A stretch of 7,351 bases of DNA from the NCBI GenBank assembly GCA_003241285.1, contig QFOT01000116.1:1-7351 (forward strand). The letters run 5' to 3'. Below the pieces are notes generated by a model. That model worked only from the letters and a program-made list of their open reading frames with translations. It was not told the DNA's origin and made no database searches. This DNA comes from Micavibrio aeruginosavorus (GTDB taxonomy: Bacteria > Pseudomonadota > Alphaproteobacteria > Micavibrionales > Micavibrionaceae). The position numbers and the translations under genes are program-made. Positions within the stretch are counted from its first letter, which is position 1; each line of letters opens with the position of its first letter. Shown in pieces: positions 4,573 through 7,351 of the stretch.

Positions 4573-6282
4573 ATGACAACATATTACCTAAGTTCAAAAT
4601 CGGGGAGCGATACAAACAGCGGTATTTCATCAGAACAGGCATGGAGCAGTTTTTCAAAACTGACCGGAAAAATCAAAGCGGGAGATACAATTCTTTTAGA
4701 AAAAGGATCCGATTTTGAACAAGCCCTCACTTTCAATAAGGTCAACGGTTCGTCAGACAAACCAATTACAATTTCAAGCTATGGTATCGGCGATGATCCG
4801 ATCCTGAGCGCCGATAACGGCAAAGGCATCAGCGCCACGAATTCAGCTTATTTTATCGTTGAAAATTTGACGATTAAGGCAACGGGTGACAACGGAATTT
4901 ATGGCTGGAATGCCAATAACTGGATTATCCGGAACGTCACATTCGATGATGCGTCATCCCTCACCGGCACCGGAACGATTTACTGGAAAAACTCAACCAA
5001 CCTTCTCATAGAAAATAACACCATTACAGATTCTCACGGTGACAGTATTTATCTTGAAAACGTGAACAACGTCATTGTCAGGGACAATGAGATGATTGGC
5101 GTATATGGCAAAACTGCCGATAACCTTCAAATCAAAGGCAACAATGCCCTTGTCGAAGGTAACATCATGATCATCAATGCCGATACGGACTCAACGAAAG
5201 GCAATTTTTCTTATCAGGGCAATGCGCTTTATGCCCATGACAATTACCTAGAAGGCGGCAGTTTCGGCATGGGGATCTCCGCCAGCAATGTAGTTGTCGA
5301 GGATAATGTCATCAAAGGCCATACAAAATATTCATGGTCGAGCGATCTTTCACTGGGCGATGAATATGCAGGCGATAATATCAGCAATGTTGCTTTTCGT
5401 GATAACCAGCTTTCAGATTCGAGCCGCAACATTACAATCGACGGTGGCTACACACCGGGTAAAATGACAGTCACCAACCTTGAAATATCCGGAAACACAA
5501 TGGATGCGTGGACGAAAGCTCCCTTGGTTGTGAACAATGCCAATCCAAACGGTGTATTCGAAAATAATACGACAGATAAGAATGGTAATATCGTTTATGC
5601 AACCAATAGCAATACAAACGGACTGCTCAATCAGAATAATTCTTATGTTCCGGATGCTCCTGTTCCAACCAAGCCGGCAATCACTCCACCGCTACCGAAA
5701 ACCATCACAATTACGGCATCGGGCAGCATGTTTGAATCTAAAGGCGCCGTATTACAACTCCTTGTCAACGGCATTAAGGTAGGCGAGCAGGAAATTACCG
5801 CCCTGAAATCCAAAGGAGATAAGCAAACGATCTCATTTGAGATTCCCTCTTTCTATGCTGGCGATAAATTCGTAGTTCAGTATGCGAACGACAAATTCAA
5901 CGTCAAAACCGGCGAAGACCGCAATCTTTATGTCCATTCAATTTCTATGGATGGCGAAGCGATCAAACTAAAAAGCGCCGACACTACAAGCAAGATATTC
6001 CATCAAAAAGATGGATCGGGAATGTTTTTCAGTTCGAATGCTTCAGCCACATTTACAAGCGATGACGTTCCTTCCAGCGTTTTAAGCAAGATAGTGCCGC
6101 CGGAACCTTCGTGGCCCAAGTTGGAGGATATTTTATCCAGCGACGATCACAATATCTATTATGGCGGTGCAAACCATAGTGTTGGCGCATCGAACGACCA
6201 AAGCACTTATGGATCCAGCTTTAAGGATATTACAGGCGGACTTGATTACCTTCATCAGGTTGTGAGCGATAATTTCGGTTAG
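4573..6282 (+). CDS. Right-handed parallel beta-helix protein with C-terminal CBM60-like domain
   Basis: This is a 569-residue secreted-type polysaccharide-active or surface protein. It opens with TYYLSSKSGSDTNSG (3-17) and KIKAGDTILLEKGSDF (33-48), the usual entry to pectate-lyase-like beta-helices. Residues about 90-350 are PbH1-type coils marked by NLLIENNTIT, NVIVRDNEM, NVVVEDNVIKG and NLEISGNTM. A proline-rich linker (360-376) leads to a domain at about 377-470 with LQLLVNGIKVGEQEI and YANDKFNVKTGEDRNLYV, the pattern of CBM36/CBM60 calcium-dependent xylan-binding modules (Asp449 a likely calcium ligand). The last ~70 residues are unassigned. There is no signal peptide, no RTX nonapeptide and no membrane helix, so export is unexplained; a C-terminal type I secretion signal is possible. 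Lyase or epimerase activity is not proven from sequence. AAGGG at 7 bases supports the start. Confidence 0.85.
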   Translation: MTTYYLSSKSGSDTNSGISSEQAWSSFSKLTGKIKAGDTILLEKGSDFEQALTFNKVNGSSDKPITISSYGIGDDPILSADNGKGISATNSAYFIVENLTIKATGDNGIYGWNANNWIIRNVTFDDASSLTGTGTIYWKNSTNLLIENNTITDSHGDSIYLENVNNVIVRDNEMIGVYGKTADNLQIKGNNALVEGNIMIINADTDSTKGNFSYQGNALYAHDNYLEGGSFGMGISASNVVVEDNVIKGHTKYSWSSDLSLGDEYAGDNISNVAFRDNQLSDSSRNITIDGGYTPGKMTVTNLEISGNTMDAWTKAPLVVNNANPNGVFENNTTDKNGNIVYATNSNTNGLLNQNNSYVPDAPVPTKPAITPPLPKTITITASGSMFESKGAVLQLLVNGIKVGEQEITALKSKGDKQTISFEIPSFYAGDKFVVQYANDKFNVKTGEDRNLYVHSISMDGEAIKLKSADTTSKIFHQKDGSGMFFSSNASATFTSDDVPSSVLSKIVPPEPSWPKLEDILSSDDHNIYYGGANHSVGASNDQSTYGSSFKDITGGLDYLHQVVSDNFG

Positions 6283-6338
6283 GCCGAGAATAAAAGAACT
6301 TGCTTTTTAGGAATAAATCCCTTAGCTTATGACTCATC

Positions 6339-6364
6339 AACGGGCGCAATGCGCCCGTTTTTTT
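6339..6364 (+). terminator. Strong intrinsic terminator after the beta-helix gene
   Basis: A perfect 9-bp GC-rich stem, AACGGGCGC (6339-6347) with GCGCCCGTT (6351-6359), is followed by a run of seven T (6358-6364). It ends the beta-helix transcript 56 nt after its stop. Only 33 nt separate it from the next ORF, and no convincing promoter is seen there. Confidence 0.92.
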
Positions 6365-6397
6365 GTTCTCATCCCATTCATATAGAAAGAAAACGAC

Positions 6398-6541
6398 ATG
6401 CTCGGCCTGGGCCTGATACTCGGGACGGCGAAATCTCGCCTGTCCGCAATTTCATCAACATTCTCAATTCAGTTAGTAAGCGGAGGCGGCAGACTTCTTA
6501 TGGCCGATGGCTCTGCATTTATAAAACTAGCCAATTCATAA
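6398..6541 (+). CDS. Small phage-tail-operon-like protein, 47 residues
   Basis: The product opens MLGLGLILGTAKSRLS and continues FSIQLVSGGGRLLMADGSAF (22-41), ending IKLANS. I do not recognise a named family, but short LGLGL... proteins with an LLMADGS-like tail are what I have seen just upstream of phage tail-fibre or receptor-binding genes. Evidence for translation is moderate: AGAAAG lies about 9 bases before the ATG, and the TAA (6539-6541) overlaps the AAGGAGG Shine-Dalgarno of the next gene, so the two are very probably coupled. The hydrophobic N-terminus is too short for a sure membrane anchor. Confidence 0.55.
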   Translation: MLGLGLILGTAKSRLSAISSTFSIQLVSGGGRLLMADGSAFIKLANS

Positions 6542-6546
6542 GGAGG
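6540..6546 (+). promoter_or_regulatory. Consensus Shine-Dalgarno of the SGNH hydrolase gene
   Basis: AAGGAGG is a full anti-16S match, four bases before the ATG at 6551. It shares its first two bases with the TAA stop of the small ORF before it. It is the strongest ribosome site in the window and fixes the hydrolase start. Confidence 0.85.
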
Positions 6547-6550
6547 CTAT

Positions 6551-7351
6551 ATGCCAGATACCACGCTAAAAAACCTGACTAATATCACAACCAGTACATC
6601 TCTATCTGATAACGACATTTCTTATGTCGTTCGCCCATCCACAAATGCGGATTATAAAGCGACACTCGGAGATCTAAAAACATATATGGCGCCTTCAAAG
6701 CCGCAAATCGTCGCAACGCATAATTCTATCGCCACCGGCGGAGACGCAGGAAATTCATCGTCCCGCGCAGATGTACAAAAACAAGTGCGTCAGAATCATT
6801 GGATTGGATGCCAGGATATCGATCAATTACAAATGGGCATTGGCGCTTACTGGATGCCTCCCTCCAGCAATACGGGCGAAGTCGTGCTTGGCAACGGATT
6901 TACATGGGAAGCGGCATTTGAATATAACAACCTGACAAAATCCTCTTTTTTCAGCGGCAAGCAGATCAAGGATATAGACAATAAATGCGGGCTGGCCCTG
7001 ACCGACCCTATCGGCTTTACCATTCCTGCCGGTGCGCAGATTAACACAAGGCAGGCGATGATAATTGCCGATCCGGCACATAACTTCCTGAATTACACGG
7101 CAAACAGAATTCCCAGCGGCGCCTCCCATCGCTCAACTTTAAGCGCCAGCCAGGTAGCCGCAAGCGGCGCGATGACAACGCCATCCGGCGGCACCACAAC
7201 ATTCCGCGGCTGGCAACCTTACGTCATCCTCGGTATTCCCAAAGCGCCAATGGTTTCCATACTCGTCATTGGCGACAGTATCGCAGACGGCGTTGGCGAC
7301 AGCACGACATTGGGAACGCGCGGCGGTGTAGGCTATATAAGACGAGGACTG
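6551..7351 (+). CDS. SGNH/GDSL-type hydrolase with phage-tail-like N-terminus (3' truncated by window)
   Basis: The frame stays open for 267 codons to the right edge. Residues 5-46 (LKNLTNITTSTSLSDNDISY... DYKATLGDLKTYM) match the short adapter seen at the N-terminus of many phage tail-fibre and host-specificity proteins, where a 'state of a test, then KxTxxxL' pattern recurs. Residues about 50-230 are a beta-rich region without a signal peptide. Then SILVIGDSIADGVGD (236-250) gives block I of SGNH hydrolases, with Ser243 the expected nucleophile. The oxyanion Gly and Asn blocks and the catalytic Asp-x-x-His would lie beyond the window. Such enzymes commonly remove acetyl or acyl esters from polysaccharides, which would suit the beta-helix/CBM gene upstream or a tail enzyme acting on host glycans. 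The substrate is not readable from sequence. Confidence 0.82.
   Translation, partial: MPDTTLKNLTNITTSTSLSDNDISYVVRPSTNADYKATLGDLKTYMAPSKPQIVATHNSIATGGDAGNSSSRADVQKQVRQNHWIGCQDIDQLQMGIGAYWMPPSSNTGEVVLGNGFTWEAAFEYNNLTKSSFFSGKQIKDIDNKCGLALTDPIGFTIPAGAQINTRQAMIIADPAHNFLNYTANRIPSGASHRSTLSASQVAASGAMTTPSGGTTTFRGWQPYVILGIPKAPMVSILVIGDSIADGVGDSTTLGTRGGVGYIRRGL

Noticed and set aside
4573..6282. RTX/hemolysin-type calcium repeats in the beta-helix protein
   Set aside because: Asn/Asp/Gly-rich coils are present, but no GGxGxDxUx nonapeptide array is seen; they fit PbH1 beta-helix turns instead.
6349..6582. Plus-strand 77-residue frame across the terminator
   Set aside because: It begins inside the terminator loop region, is rich in Arg and His typical of an off-frame reading, and overlaps the better-supported 47-residue ORF and the hydrolase start.

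Overview
The window looks like a chromosomal segment of an alphaproteobacterium of moderate GC. The best clue is the S4 protein encoded on the minus strand. Its wording (e.g. KIDRRLG at the N-terminus, NLIGLLERRLDAVVYRAKFV in the middle, no zinc cysteines) is typical of that class, and a TrmJ-type methylase next to rpsD also fits. The pseudopilin type is, from memory, common in Micavibrio-like alphaproteobacteria, but the exact lineage is inference.

Positions 1-1570 are housekeeping. The tail of an unknown gene overlaps trmJ (tRNA 2'-O-methyltransferase) by ATGA. trmJ converges on rpsD across a shared bidirectional terminator. rpsD has a near-perfect sigma70 promoter and a leader of about 100 nt with three evenly spaced small hairpins. 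Positions 1571-1929 are sparse: one doubtful 66-residue cysteine-bearing ORF and an AT-rich palindrome.

Positions 1930-2760 hold a likely two-gene unit: a 60-residue proline-rich orphan and a ferritin-like YciF/DUF892 stress protein, separated by a perfect 10-bp hairpin and closed by a terminator. Positions 2785-4486 carry a solitary type IV pilin-like protein with its own promoter, then uppP (undecaprenyl-diphosphate phosphatase, lipid-carrier recycling for the cell wall).

Positions 4547-7351 are the accessory part. A 569-residue parallel beta-helix protein has a C-terminal CBM60-like calcium-dependent carbohydrate-binding domain and no signal peptide. It ends at a strong terminator. A tiny 47-residue ORF then overlaps, through its stop codon, the Shine-Dalgarno of a large SGNH hydrolase whose N-terminus looks like a phage tail-fibre adapter. 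That gene runs off the window. Together these suggest a polysaccharide-modifying or surface-glycan module, possibly with phage-tail ancestry. No CRISPR array, tRNA, rRNA or insertion sequence was seen.
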